Shown here: positions 9,771 to 21,721 of the stretch, one piece after another | How the letters are laid out: the number at the start of each line of letters is the position of its first letter | How positions within the stretch are numbered: position 1 is the stretch's first letter | Origin: Epiperipatus broadwayi | Taxonomy: Eukaryota > Onychophora > Udeonychophora > Euonychophora > Peripatidae | Assembly: GCA_028023455.1 (NCBI GenBank) | Contig: JAQFVV010012422.1 | Coordinates: 6,817,710 to 6,881,709, forward strand | Direction of reading: 5' to 3' | Length of the DNA stretch: 64,000 bases | Position numbers and translations under genes: made by a program | Notes under the pieces: generated by a model | The model's database searches: none | Told to the model about the DNA's origin: nothing | What the model saw: the letters and a program-made list of their open reading frames with translations, nothing else

Positions 9771-11150
9771 AAACATTTTAATATTATATAAATAAATGTA
9801 ATAAATGTGGTTTTAATTTCTCCTTATTTGTAATAATAAAAATACTTAATTGTAATAAATGTACAAAAGCTGTAATTTTTGTATTATGGTTGATTAATGG
9901 TGGAATTACTTCCTAGCTAGCCTGAAAAGCCGTTGTTCCTGGTTTTCAGAAAGGGCATGTTTTTTTAATCAACTGCTTTAACATTATGGTTTAGTTAGGT
10001 ATAGTTATTTATTTATAATTTTTTTTATTTTTTATTTTTCAATTGTGAATTTGACAGCATTACTTACAGTCAAACAAATAGTTTTTTTAATTGGTTTGGC
10101 ACATGACTTCCTCATGAACACATCATATGATAGCCTTATGTACAAACATACATTCACCAATCAGACAACAAAGAAAATAGGAATTTTATATATAAAATAA
10201 ATACTAGTAAATGATGTACATTAAAATAAGTGTATTAAAAATTTTGTTTAGATTATTTAGAAGTGAAAAATATTGATATAAGTTGGTACTTTGGAAATAG
10301 TTGATCGAACGAGCTTTATTATAAATTACATTACATCAGTTATGAATGATTTTTATTTTGAAAAAAATATTGTAGCAATATTTATTTTTGTTCATGCTTA
10401 ATAAAAAAAATCCATAAATATTAGTATTTATCTTGCTAAAAACATTTCATCCATGTAAATACATTCTAAACATGTATAAACACGTATGAGAGAATGTTTT
10501 GTATAAACAATTATAAGTTAACATACATATATTTGTTTTTTAAATTAGATTATTGAAGATTGTAACTAATTAATGAATTCATTAGTAATAACAAAAGAGC
10601 ATGCATGGTTATTTATTTTAGTTTAGCTTCTTAAAATTTTAAACTTTATTTTAATAGTTTTTATTTTTTATTTTTAGAAAAGATAGTACAATAATAACAT
10701 TATTTAATGAGAGGAAAGAAAAAGAATATCTTATTTAAAAATATATTTTATTTGCTTGTAAAGTAATTTAATTTATTTTTTTAAAAAAATATTTTATTTT
10801 GTAATAAGATTTTAAAATAATTTTAGAACATTCCAAGGAGATGTAAAACATTTTTGAAAGTAGATTATGATTTTGGAAGACATTCGATGCTGATTATGGT
10901 TATTTCTTGATCTTATTATCCAAATAAGATATAAATTGAAAGCTATATATATACCCTCAATTTCTTGAAAATGTCTTTTTCCAATTCTATTTTTTATCCT
11001 ATTAGTAAAATGAAGAACAATGAAGGGATGAAAAAATAAAATTTTGTTCGAAGAGGCTGACAGCCTCACAGTAACAGCCTCACTAACTATGTGTTTGTCA
11101 ATTACCACCTGGATAATGGTCATCTAAAAGAAAATCAATTTGTTTCAAGA
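9770..11150. other. AT-rich DNA, no recognisable gene
   Basis: A short fragment related to repeat E (TTTTTTTAAT then TGCTTTAACA) recurs near 9960. The minus-strand ORF at 10812-11123 (103 codons) shows no motif, signal or homologous copy in the window; I treat it as a chance frame. Confidence 0.5.
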
Positions 11151-11157
11151 AATTTAC

Positions 11158-11577
11158 AACTCTATTGTATTTCATTCCAATATCAGCCTTTCAAGCTAAT
11201 TGAGCACGCACCTTTGAGAGTGTTAAATAAATGAATATTCTCCTCTTCAATCCAAGATATAGCATTTATGCAGGAATAAAAAGAATCCCTCTTATTCCTA
11301 TGACTCAAATTCTTTTATATGAGCAAATCTGAAGAACTTCTGAAGAGAGCGTGAGTAGATTCTCACTTTAAATTACTATTTATGATGTTTTTTGACTGAA
11401 TGACGTCGGTGTAATTACTTAGAATTTACTAGACATCATTCTTACTGAAACTTAATTATGAGTAAATAAGCAAATATTTTATCTAGCGCCGTGCTTGCAA
11501 TGAAAGGCTGATATTGGAATGAAATATAATTACAAGCACGGCACTAGATAAAATATTTGCTTATTAACTCTATTGTA
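11158..11577. repeat. Complex inverted repeat bounded by 12-bp direct repeats
   Basis: AACTCTATTGTA occurs at 11158-11169 and 11566-11577, consistent with a target duplication around 396 bp. Inside, 11465-11497 pairs with 11533-11565 (33 bp, one mismatch), and the loop between them is an inverted copy of 11169-11197 (TTTCATTCCAATATCAGCCTT). No protein is encoded. Confidence 0.7.
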
Positions 11578-11579
11578 AT

Positions 11580-12412
11580 AAAAAAATTGACCGTTTACTG
11601 ATAGAAAACAAAAATTTAATATTAAAAACATTTTTTTTAAAAAAAAACATCATTAATTTGTTTATGAACATTTTCAGTTTTAAAAAATCTCTTGGATAAA
11701 GATAATGGCTATATTGAATAATAATACTGATGTTGGCTTAAATAATATTACTTTATCTAATCAGCTCAATAAAATCTGTTAACAAATTTCCCCCTTGATA
11801 AAAACCTATAATATAAAAAATCAACATCACTGGATGCAAATATGAAGAAGAAAAGGATTTTACTTTATTGTTTATTCTCATAAAAAATGTTTATTATACA
11901 ATCTGTAAAAAAGAAAATAAGCTTTTCTTTCTATCAAATGTACAAATGAAGAACTCAAAGTAAACAGAGAATTATGATACTATTGACACATTTTTTTTAC
12001 ATACACCAACATTTTAATGTATATTTTATTATGTATGAAGGAATGTTTATTTAGTAACCTTGATTATCTTTAATATATATATAATCATATTTATTAATTT
12101 TAAAATACTATAACATGTTTAAAAGTTTTTGAGAGATTTATTTAGTCTACAGATGTTTATAGTTTAGTATATGCAACCTTTATATTTGTGGCTTTTCATT
12201 TGAGAAATATTGTGTTGATAAGGCAAAGATACCCTTAATATTTCCATGGTTATAAAGAAATATATTTTTATCTTACACCACTCACAAATAATGGATTATA
12301 GCAGAGGAGTGCTAGCATTATTTTAAGTTTCTCAGAGATAGAAATGTAGATAATTATTTAATTAGTTGTTTAATCTTATATTCAGTTATAAATTTGCATC
12401 CTCATATGTTAA
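11580..12412. other. AT-rich DNA without recognisable gene
   Basis: No coding region or named repeat seen. Confidence 0.6.
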
Positions 12413-12414
12413 TG

Positions 12415-12572
12415 ATTATTATCGATCCACTGCAAGATGAAAGCCTCTCTCCATCTTTTCAGATCTCCAGCCTATCTTCTCCATATCCCCCTTCCCCTTG
12501 ACACATTTTTTCATTTCATCCATCCATCTCAAATGCGGTCTCTTTCTATGTCTTTTACAATCTTTGGAATAA
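12415..12572 (-). pseudogene. RTE 3' end, short truncated copy
   Basis: Minus strand matches the last ~150 bp of the RTE element (RPHLRWMDEMK-like segment and the CTGCAGTGGAT-type end). Too short to be functional. 12.57-13.29 kb beyond it is AT-rich and empty. Confidence 0.8.
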
Positions 12573-13300
12573 TAATTAAAAATGATGATGACGATATTAA
12601 AGATACTAAGACTGATACTTATTTATCTTAATAAACTTGAAAACATACTTTGTCATTCATATTCTAGTTAAATTGTTTTGTTTAATTAAATTTAAGCAAA
12701 TGCATTCTTACATTAATTAAAGACAATCTGATTTATCATATTTTATTATGTTATGGCAATTTAATTTCTTTTCTAAGGTAAATAGAAATTGAAGAAAGTT
12801 TATTCAATTATATAAACTTATTAATTGTAAAATAAATAATAAAATATTTCATTTTTTTTAGAGATATAAACAAATTCGTTTAAATTTTATTTATTAAATT
12901 GGCTTCATATATATTTTTATTTAGTTAAAATTATATTTATTTACTTATCACGTATTTGTTTGGACACACACAGTCATATTCAGATCCCTCAAATATTGTT
13001 TAACTACAGATATCAAGTGGAGATACAATGAAAATGGAGGATGTTATTTAGCTATAGTGCCCAAATAAAATTCAGAATATATATCAACCATTCATATACA
13101 TTAAAAAGTTATACATAATACTTATATAAAAGATTTATATAAATATTTAAAGAATATTTATATGACATATAGGATATATTTATTATTTATTATATAATAT
13201 TATTATTTTGGCTAAATTCAAATTGAGTCATCACAAACATATTGACTATTTATTAAAATTAAATGTAGTTTGGATATAATAAATTGTACCCTTTGTCTAA

Positions 13301-15340
13301 ATGTTACATCGATGTATATATTCGTCATTCTTTAATACATATAAAATGCCAAGTATAAAGATTGATGGTGTATCGGACAGAGTTGCAAGATTAGTTATAC
13401 AACTTAATAGCACATACCAAATGCAGATAATTCAGGTTTATGCCCCAACAAGTTCTCATAGTGATGAAGTAGTAGAAGATTTTTATATGGATGTACAAAA
13501 GGCTTTTGATCAGAGTAAACAACATTTTAAAATTGTTATGGGAGACTTTAATGCTAGAATTGGTAGACAAATGAAAGATGAAATTGCTGTAGGTAATTTT
13601 GGTTATGGTAATAGAAATGAGAGAGGACATAGACTTGTGGAGTTTGCAGAAAAAGAAAAACTTTATATTATGAATTCATTATTTGAGAAAAATGTTAAAA
13701 GGAAATGGACATGGAAGCATCCAAATGAAGGTACAGCAGAATTGGATTATATTTTGACTAACAGGAAATACATATTTCAAGATTGTAATGTTCTTAATAA
13801 ATTTAACACAGGAAGTGATCATCGATTAGTAAGGTGTAAGTTACGTGTTAATGTAAAACTAGAGAGACAAAAATTATTGAGAAAAACAATATTTACAGTT
13901 GATATTCCTAATCTTCAGAAACATTCTAATGAATTTAAATTAGAACTTACAAATAGGTTTCAAGTGTTAGGAGATTTTGAACAGGATTCAGATTTGAATG
14001 AAATTAATATGAAAATAACTGATACACTTTTAAAAACTGCAACAAAGATAGCTGGTAGAAAAAAGCAGCAATTGACTAATAAAATTTCTACTGAGACTAG
14101 AGAATTTATGAAGAAAAGAAGGAATATGAAGATATACAAAAATGATGTATTAAAAAGAATTGAATATCTCGAATTTTGTAAAATGGTACGGAAAAGAGTT
14201 GAAAATGATATAAGAAAGTATAACTGTGAAATAGCAAGGAAAGCTGTAGAAGAAAATAAAAGTCTCAAGAATGTTAAACAACATTTTGGTATTGGTAGGA
14301 AATTTATATCTGCAATAAGAAAAAAAGATGGAATTATTACTAAAAAGAGAGATGACATCATGAAATTTGTAGAAGATTTTTATCAAGAATTATATAGTAA
14401 TAAAGAACAAGTACCTCCTATATCTATTACATCTTCCGAATTGCCCAGAATTTTAAATGAAGAAGTGAGACATGCAATTAAATGTATGAAGAAAGGAAAG
14501 GCTCCAGGAAATGATGGAATTATAATTGATATATTAAAAGAAGGAGGTGAAGAAATAGAAACAATTTTAGCAAAGTTATATACCAAATGTCTAAATGATA
14601 AAGATGTACTGGAAGATTGGAAGAATGCAGTAATAATATTAATATTTAAAAAAGGTGATAAAGAAGATATTAGAAATTACAGACCTATCAGCCTTTTATC
14701 AGTTTTATATAAAATTTTTACCAAGATAATTACAACTCGTCTACAGAGAACTTTGGATTTCCACCAACCAAGAGAACAAGCTGGATTTAAAAGTGGTTTT
14801 AGTACAATAGATCATATCCAGGTATTGAGAGAAGTCATAGAAAGGACAAATGAATATGAGTTGTCATTATGTTTTGGATTTGTAGATTATGAAAAGGCAT
14901 TTGATTCTATACACATTTCTTCAGTGATTAAAGCATTGGATCATCAAGGTATAGATCCAGGATATTGTCATATTTTAAAGAATATTTATAAAAATGCAAC
15001 AGCAACAATTAGATTACATAATGATACTGGAAAAATCAACATTGAGAAAGGTGTAAGGCAAGGTGACTCCATATCTCCAAAACTTTTTACAGCAGTGCTG
15101 CAAGAAGTATTTTGTGGATTAAAATGGGAAACTAAAGGAATGAAAGTAAATGGAGAGTATTTAAGTTATTTAGATTTTGCAGATGATGTAATCATTTTTG
15201 CAAATAATGCTTCAGAGCTGCAGGAAATGTTGCAGGAGTTAGCAGATGAAAGTAGAAAAGTAGGACTAAAGATAAATGTTAAAAAGACTAAAGTAATGTT
15301 TAATCGATTTGCTCAAAATATGAAAATAAAGATTGATTAA
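13301..15340 (+). CDS. RTE retrotransposon endonuclease-reverse transcriptase, main part
   Basis: Encodes an apurinic-type endonuclease joined to a reverse transcriptase, which nicks target DNA and copies element RNA from the nick (target-primed reverse transcription). The 679-codon frame lacks the first part of the endonuclease, so the element is 5'-truncated. The rest is clear: YAPTS near residue 48, MGDFNAR (80-86), SDH (172-174); then reverse transcriptase motifs NYRPISLL (459-466), FVDYEKAFD (527-535), GVRQGDSISP (584-593), the catalytic FADD (626-629) and GLKINVKKTK (655-664). The methionine at 13301 is just the first in the frame, not a native start. The frame ends early at a frameshift near 15335. 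FADD and the domain order place it in the RTE clade. Confidence 0.93.
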   Translation: MLHRCIYSSFFNTYKMPSIKIDGVSDRVARLVIQLNSTYQMQIIQVYAPTSSHSDEVVEDFYMDVQKAFDQSKQHFKIVMGDFNARIGRQMKDEIAVGNFGYGNRNERGHRLVEFAEKEKLYIMNSLFEKNVKRKWTWKHPNEGTAELDYILTNRKYIFQDCNVLNKFNTGSDHRLVRCKLRVNVKLERQKLLRKTIFTVDIPNLQKHSNEFKLELTNRFQVLGDFEQDSDLNEINMKITDTLLKTATKIAGRKKQQLTNKISTETREFMKKRRNMKIYKNDVLKRIEYLEFCKMVRKRVENDIRKYNCEIARKAVEENKSLKNVKQHFGIGRKFISAIRKKDGIITKKRDDIMKFVEDFYQELYSNKEQVPPISITSSELPRILNEEVRHAIKCMKKGKAPGNDGIIIDILKEGGEEIETILAKLYTKCLNDKDVLEDWKNAVIILIFKKGDKEDIRNYRPISLLSVLYKIFTKIITTRLQRTLDFHQPREQAGFKSGFSTIDHIQVLREVIERTNEYELSLCFGFVDYEKAFDSIHISSVIKALDHQGIDPGYCHILKNIYKNATATIRLHNDTGKINIEKGVRQGDSISPKLFTAVLQEVFCGLKWETKGMKVNGEYLSYLDFADDVIIFANNASELQEMLQELADESRKVGLKINVKKTKVMFNRFAQNMKIKID

Positions 15341-15941
15341 AGAAGAATTAGAAGAAGTTAACAGTTACAAATACCTAGGTCAGATTATTAATACAGATGG
15401 AAACATAATGGAGGAAATTAATCATAGAATTAAACTTGTTTGGAGTGCTTTTGGTAGAAATAACTTGATACTAAAAGGAAATATGCCTATGTGTTTGAAA
15501 AGAATGGTTTTTAACAAATGTGTTTTACCAGTTCTTACTTATGGATCTGAGACTTGGACACTTAATAGAAGAGCAATACAGAGACTTCAGACCACTCAAA
15601 GGAGTATGGAGAGATGTATGTTGGGAGTAACAAGAAGAGATCGAAAACACAATGTATGGGTAAGACAACAAACAGGTGTTACTGACCTTATTGAAAAAAT
15701 TAAAAGATTGAAATGGAGTTGGGCTGGACATATTGCTAGAAGAAATGATAATAGATGGACAATTGAAATTTTAAACTGGATTCCAAGAGATTGTAAAAGA
15801 CCCAGAAAGAGACCACATGTGAGATGGATGGATGAAATAAGAAAATGTGCAGGGGTGTTGTGGAAAAGAGAAGCTAAAGATAGGAGAAGATGGATTAAAC
15901 TTGGAGAGACCTTCATCCTGCAGTGGATTGATAATGGTTGA
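15333..15941 (+). CDS. RTE retrotransposon C-terminal part after frameshift
   Basis: Continues the same protein in another frame: YKYLGQIINTDG, YGSETWTL, WAGHIAR and the basic RPHVRWMDEIRK segment, ending IDNG. The junction with the upstream frame overlaps by 8 bases, and the copy at 19.2 kb reads through in one frame at this point, so a small indel broke this copy. The C-terminal region of RTE proteins follows the thumb and is thought to bind RNA or DNA. This is the parental match for about a dozen truncated fragments in the window. Confidence 0.9.
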   Translation: MIKEELEEVNSYKYLGQIINTDGNIMEEINHRIKLVWSAFGRNNLILKGNMPMCLKRMVFNKCVLPVLTYGSETWTLNRRAIQRLQTTQRSMERCMLGVTRRDRKHNVWVRQQTGVTDLIEKIKRLKWSWAGHIARRNDNRWTIEILNWIPRDCKRPRKRPHVRWMDEIRKCAGVLWKREAKDRRRWIKLGETFILQWIDNG

Positions 15942-15961
15942 TGATGATGATGATGATAAAG
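15942..15961 (+). repeat. RTE 3' terminal TGA repeat
   Basis: The element ends in tandem TGATGATGATGA. RTE elements often end in short tandem repeats instead of poly-A. Several truncated copies keep a version of it (786-800, 21003-21020, 62175-62190). Confidence 0.8.
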
Positions 15962-16985
15962 CATATCAACTATCTTGTAATCTTTATTGTTTGACTTACC
16001 GTCACAGTTGAGTAGTTTCATCCACTATATATATATATATAATCAAATTAACTGTATAGAAAGTGTTAGTGAAATAAAGATGGTATATTTAAATTCAGAT
16101 ATAAAATGTTCGTTTAAGGATGTGACTTGATTGTCCATTGAAATGACAGTTTTTTTGATTACTGATACTCTTTTTAAGTAGAATAATCCAAAATTGTTGA
16201 TAAAAAAATTCATTTTAGTTGCATATTAAATAGGATTACATTCAGAAAAGAGAGTACACTAGTCATTAGATTTCTGATAAACAGAGGTGATATATTTAAA
16301 TTTAGGTTGAGAGTAGATGTTGTTGATCTATTCAAAATTTGAAAATATCTTTGTAAATGTGATTCTGTTATAAGAATTGAAATGATGCATTCTTAATTAA
16401 TTTCATTTTTTATGTAGTTCAAAACTGTGGGAAAAACTTAGTTACTATCAAAAAAAAATATAACTGCATTAAGATGTTTAGTGAGAGGAGTAAAATACAC
16501 TGTCCATTATTGCTTACTTCTTTTGTGTCCATCTGTAAAGTACAATTTCTTATGTATCGATCTTTCACAATCAAATGACTGATAATTGATATAAACACAA
16601 TTAAATCATTATTATTTCATTTTTGAATTTTAAGAGTATGACGTAATCTTTACAAAAAATTTAATAACTGATGAAGTCCTTGAGATTATAAGTTTTTTTG
16701 ATGCCGAAGGGAAGCAAAAAATCACAGAAACTTTTCATCAAATGCATATCTTTTATTTTAGCTTTTGTGCAATCAGATTACCACAAATATTGGCATTTAT
16801 ATTTATAGATGAGAACCATTTGAGACTTGTGTGAATTTGTCCATATTCAAAGGCATATTGACATTATCATTAGTCCTATTAATAATCTTTTTTTTTTTTT
16901 TTGCAAAAGTACTAGAAAAAAAACTTTTTATTTTATACAGGTTATTACTTTTTATTTTCTTAAAAATTATATATTTTAAAACATT
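15962..16985. other. AT-rich DNA without recognisable gene
   Basis: A short TA run lies near 16027-16040. The ORF at 16831-17082 is low-complexity and runs into the FB-A repeat. Confidence 0.6.
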
Positions 16986-16989
16986 AGAA

Positions 16990-17215
16990 GAGACTTCAAC
17001 GAGACTTTCAAGCTCTCTCTATAGCTATCCACTCCGTCTTATACAACTGATACACATCACCACAAACAAGCGAAAAAGGTAAATGATCTCCAAATATACT
17101 TATCAGTTGTATAAGATGGAGTGGATAGCTGTCGGGAGCTTGAAAGTCTGAGTTCAAGTCCCTTCTCATTACATTACGTTTAGCACAAACAATATACAGG
17201 TATTTAAATATTACA
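16990..17215. repeat. FB-A foldback pair
   Basis: Minus-oriented arm (17001-17052) and plus-oriented arm (17101-17153) are reverse complements separated by 48 nt. Each carries the tRNA-like tail (GGATAGCTGT, GAGCTTGAAAGTC, GAGTTCAAGTCCC). The hammerhead core between them is deleted. Confidence 0.8.
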
Positions 17216-18950
17216 TATTTAAAAAAAATATTAGGAGAAATTTGATAACTTGAAAGACTTTTGATGTTATGAATTGTATTTCAAAATAGTGATCTAGTTT
17301 TTATGATTTCTTTATTTCTCTCTCTTTTCACATTTTTTTTTCTATTTAGAATATTAAAGATGTTATTGATTTCTAAGTGAATTCATAAAATATAGGATTA
17401 TGCAGTTGGCATGTAAATTAACTCAACTCTGAAAAATTGCTGCCAGTTAGTCAGAAACCCTTCACTGCTAGAGGGCAAAATAGCAATAACTTCAAAATTT
17501 AGTGATCTTACTTGCAACATTAATCTTTGACCTTTTGAAAAAAAGGATAAAATTTGATTTTCTAGATAAATAACTCACCTAGCAATCTCATCTTTGGTTG
17601 GTAAATGGATATCTAGAAAGAAAAAAAGATAAACTCTACTTATCTTTTCTTTTTTCTTTATAGAGAAATAAAAAGTTTTTGTATTTCACTAACCAAACAA
17701 TAAAAATTAAAACAAATATATAATCAAGGTGAATATAAGAGAGAGAATAAAAACAAAACATTGTAAATGGTAGAGTTAAATTATTAAATACAATCTGATT
17801 TATATTTATAAGATCCAAAGAATTCATGCAAAGTTTTTGAAAAAAAGCATTGATGAAAAGCAAGCTTGCACCTAAACAATGAAGATAAATAAGAACTCTG
17901 GTCTACAAGAGCTTGGAGAGCCAAAATGATTTATATCTGTCAAATTATTATTTCTTAATAGTTAAAAAGGGTAAATGACTTATAGCTCACACCAAGACAA
18001 AGGACTGTCCATTACGCCTCCATGAATTGAAAAGTTGAATTTAAAATATTACCCACTTAATCAACTACAATTTGAGGAATGTTTTTAATGTTTTCACTTT
18101 TTTATTTTCCTAATTAAAAATACCTATATATCCATTTATTGACCAATAACAAGATGACTAATTGGGTTTCTCTAAAAAAAATTCTATACTTGCTTGGAAA
18201 TTTCCATGTTTAACCCACAGTCTGATCCCAAATCATGTAATGACAAACATTAAACACTATTTTAATGGAATGCAGTATGTGGAATATATATATGTCACAT
18301 AGTCATCATTTATACATCAGTACAAAAATGTATATATGTAAAGAGATATGTGAATATGTACATTTTATTTATAATTGACACACACTGATACAGCCATTTG
18401 TACTGGAAATAAAGTTATTAAATATTTTATACAGCATAAAGATCTTGAACTCAGTTCTCAATGATTAAGGCAATGATGATCAAAACATGTATTCTCATAT
18501 TGTAAACATTTCCTGATCATAACTAACTATATGATGGTCAGACTATGATCACATCATCTAGTAGCTTCATTTAAAATCAGGATATACTAGAAAAAGTTCA
18601 TGAATGCCACTTCCACTATGGAAACAATCAATAATGAATTAATATCTTCATGTCAGAATATCTTAATTTCTTCCCCATTAACGTTCCAACATATTCATAT
18701 CTTAGAGCATACGTAGTGAAAATGGTATGATATATAAATAAAAATAACACAAACATTTAATTTTAAATAATGAAAACAAAACATATGGATATATTCATGC
18801 ACAGACATAATATATCCTAAGCTGATATATATCAAAAATATACCAGCACTCTTTTTTTAAGTAAAAAGAAGAAGAAAACACTAATAATCCGGCATATCTT
18901 GCATAAACGTACAATTTTTTAAACACTATTATTATTTTATATATATGTGA
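17216..18950. other. AT-rich DNA, possible SINE-C scrap at 17430-17625
   Basis: TTGGTTGGTAAATGGATATCTA near 17592 recurs at 22.4 and 33.2 kb. Nothing else is recognisable; ORFs at 17636-17863 and 18795-18989 are low-complexity. Confidence 0.45.
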
Positions 18951-18954
18951 TAAA

Positions 18955-19825
18955 AATATATTCTCCAATATCTCCAAAGTTTTTTGCAAAAAGTATTCTG
19001 TGGATTAAAACAAGTAAATGGAGATTATTTAGTCAACTAGATTTTGCAGATGATGTAGTTGTTTTTGCAAATAATGCTTTAAAGCTTCAGGAAGTATTGC
19101 AAAAATTATCAGATGAAAGTAAAAAAAAAATAGGACTAAAGATAAATGTTAAAAAGACTAATAATGTTCAAAGGAATTTCTCAAAAAATAGAAATAAAAA
19201 TTGCTAATGATGAGTTAGAAGAAGTTAACAACGACAAATACCTTGATCATATTAAATACTACAGATGGAATTATAATGGATAAAATTAATCATAAAATTA
19301 AACTTTTTTGGAGTACTTTTGGTAGAAATAACTTAATATTAAAAGGAAATATGTATATGTGCTTGAAAAGGAAGGTTTTAATAAATGTCTTTTACCAATT
19401 CTTACTTATGGATGTGAGACATGGACACTTAACAAAAGAGCAATACAGAGATTTCATACTACTCAAAGAAATACAGAAATATACATGTTGGGAGTAACAA
19501 GAGGATATTGAAAACAAAATACATAGATGAGAAAACAAACAGATATTATTGATATCATTTAAAGAATTAAGAGACTTAAATAGAGTTGGGTTGAACTTAT
19601 TATCATAAGAGATGATAATAGATAGACAATTGAAATCTTAAACTGGATTCCAAAAAATTGCAAAAGACCTAGAAAGAGACCACATGTGAGATAGATGAAT
19701 GAAATAAAAAATGTGCTGGATAGATATGGAGAAGAGAGACTAGAGATTGGAAAAAATCGATTGAACTCGGAATTTCATCCTATGGTTGATCAATAATAGT
19801 TCAAAATGATGATAATTATATATAT
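18955..19825 (+). pseudogene. RTE retrotransposon, 5'-truncated decayed copy
   Basis: Starts in the reverse transcriptase just before the FADD box (LDFADDVVVFANN, about 19037-19075) and runs to the 3' end. It contains GLKINVKKT, ILKGNMYMC and RPHVR pieces in three different frames with several stops. Codon differences and frameshifts show long decay. The region 19243-19497 is an internal frame of the same relic. Confidence 0.9.
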
Positions 19826-21000
19826 AAAATAATAAAAAACCAGAATTGGAGAATTAATCTCAACGTATTACATAATATTAACTTCTGGGAAGTTCGTATA
19901 TATATATTCTAACATTTGTAAGCCAGTACAATAAACCATAGTTTATTGAATCTATTGATAAACAACTAGGTCCCAAAACATATGATAATTCACAAGCCAG
20001 ATGCCTAAAAATCATTTTAAAATTTGCAAATCTCTTTTTGTATCAGCAGCAATCTATTTGTTATATATATACATTTTTCACAGTAATTCAGAACAGCATA
20101 ATATAATTCCATAAATAAAGGCAACCACTGTGTTTGAACCACAATGAAAAACTAAAAAATCAAATACAAATTTCAATAAATAAAATAATCGTATATGAAT
20201 AATTTTTTTAAAATATATATTTTACAAATACAATGAAAAAAAAAATAGTTTAGACTGCTTGAAACTTCTTATCACAGATTTAATAAATTACTAAGTTTAA
20301 TACCCCAATACTTTTCTAAAACTATAGATGTGACTTCATCATAGTAATGTTGAAACATTTCTTTACATCATTATTTGGTTACTTTATCAAACATGTATGG
20401 GATTAATCTCTAATTTTGGGTCTTTAGATTGCTTGAGGGATATACTGCTTCACTCAACAAGCCAGGTAAACTTTTGAGCAGCAGGATCAGGTTAGGCACC
20501 TTTTACCTCATCATCATCTTCTGGATATTAACTGTGAGACATGGCATAGCCATCACTGTTAAGAAATTGTGTTTTGGAAGTGTGGATAATAGACTTCAGC
20601 ATGCATTTGTCACATACTGTTGAAAGTCATTTCATTGCAGAACTTACCCGTCATAGCCAGAACAAAATCAGCATTAAAAGTACCTTCCAACTGCACAATT
20701 TTTTTTTATATTGGCAGTTATTACTAAGTCATAGGAGGTATTTGAATTTATACTGTTTCTCTTCTTATCTAATTCTGACTTTGCACTGTGCTATGTTATA
20801 CTCAGCTATTAATGGATGATGAAGAATGACTGTGAATGACTTGTTATATCAACCTAATTTTTTATATATAACTTTCCTGATGACTGGTAACAATATGTTT
20901 TTCAAACCCTCATTCTTACTCTTGAAAAGCCATTTTTTAATACTAAATCCAGGTTGTTTTCTGCTTTCTTAGAGTTCATTAATTATAAAACTTTAATTTA
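19826..21000. other. AT-rich DNA without recognisable gene
   Basis: Frames at 20429-20623 and 20574-20819 overlap each other in different phases and show no domain. No repeat family recognised. Confidence 0.5.
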
Positions 21001-21001
21001 T

Positions 21002-21290
21002 CATTATCATTTTCAATCATTGTCAATCCACTACAAGTTGAAGATCTCTCCAAGTTTTTGATCTCTAGCCTCTCTTATCTATATCACTCCTGTATTCTTT
21101 ATTTTATCCATCCATCTCACATGTGGTCTCTTTCTAGATCTTTCACAATCTTTTGGAATCCAATTTAAGATTTCAACTGTCCATCTATTATCATCTCTTC
21201 TAGAAATATGTCCAGTCCAACTCCATTTCAGTTTCTTAATTCTTTCAATGATGCCAAAAACACCTGTTTGCTCTCTCTCCAATGTAATTA
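21002..21290 (-). pseudogene. RTE 3' end, truncated copy
   Basis: Minus strand encodes the RTE C-terminus (GIIERIKKLKWSW, RPHVRWMDK) and ends with the ATTGATAATGGTTGA-like terminus. The 67-codon frame at 21079-21282 is its best preserved part. 5'-truncated. Confidence 0.88.
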
Positions 21291-21452
21291 AACCTTAGTT
21301 ATGAAACTTTTATTAAAAAATCTTAAATGTAATTAATTAAGTATAGTTTTTTTTAAAACTGACATATATTTTTCTTTATTTAATTCTACATAGAATAAAC
21401 TTTTCATAATAGCTTCTCCAATTCTTGGTTTTTAAAAAAACTCAAGCCAAAA

Positions 21453-21548
21453 GCGTTGGTGGCCTAGCGGTTAGCATAGCTGCCTTCCAAGCAGCTGGCC
21501 CGAATTCGCTTCCCGGTCAGCGCATTTGACTTATGAAAAAAAAAAAAG
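21453..21548 (+). repeat. SINE-A, tRNA-Gly(TCC)-like
   Basis: 71 nt (21453-21523) fold like tRNA-Gly: A box TGGCCTAGCGG, anticodon loop CTTCCAA (TCC), near-paired acceptor ends GCGTTGG and TCAGCGC. It lacks a clean T arm and is followed by a short tail and a run of A (about 21536-21547). The A tail and mismatches point to a retroposed SINE, not a working tRNA gene. Confidence 0.78.
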
Positions 21549-21721
21549 TTCAATATTTGCTTATAATTTTTTGAATTTTATTACTAATTTATCTTTTTGT
21601 TTTATCGTAAAATATAAAATATTTAAATCTAATGTTACCCCAGCTTAATAAATTAAAAATACACCAATATGGAATTCACTATGATTTTAATAAAGTAAAC
21701 AATATTATACTCTTTTTTTCT

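Noticed and set aside
10812-11123. 103-codon minus-strand ORF as a gene
   Set aside because: No motif, no second copy, and the composition is that of the surrounding AT-rich DNA.
13960-14386. Minus-strand ORFs of 133 and 78 codons
   Set aside because: They are shadows of the RTE reverse transcriptase on the plus strand.
15596-16021. Minus-strand ORF of 141 codons
   Set aside because: Shadow of the RTE C-terminal frame.
20870-20905. CTGATGA followed by AACAATATG as a hammerhead
   Set aside because: No pairing helix II and no GAAA at the right distance.
21453-21523. Functional tRNA-Gly gene
   Set aside because: The anticodon loop and A box fit, but arm mismatches, an A tail and sibling copies with decay fit a SINE better.
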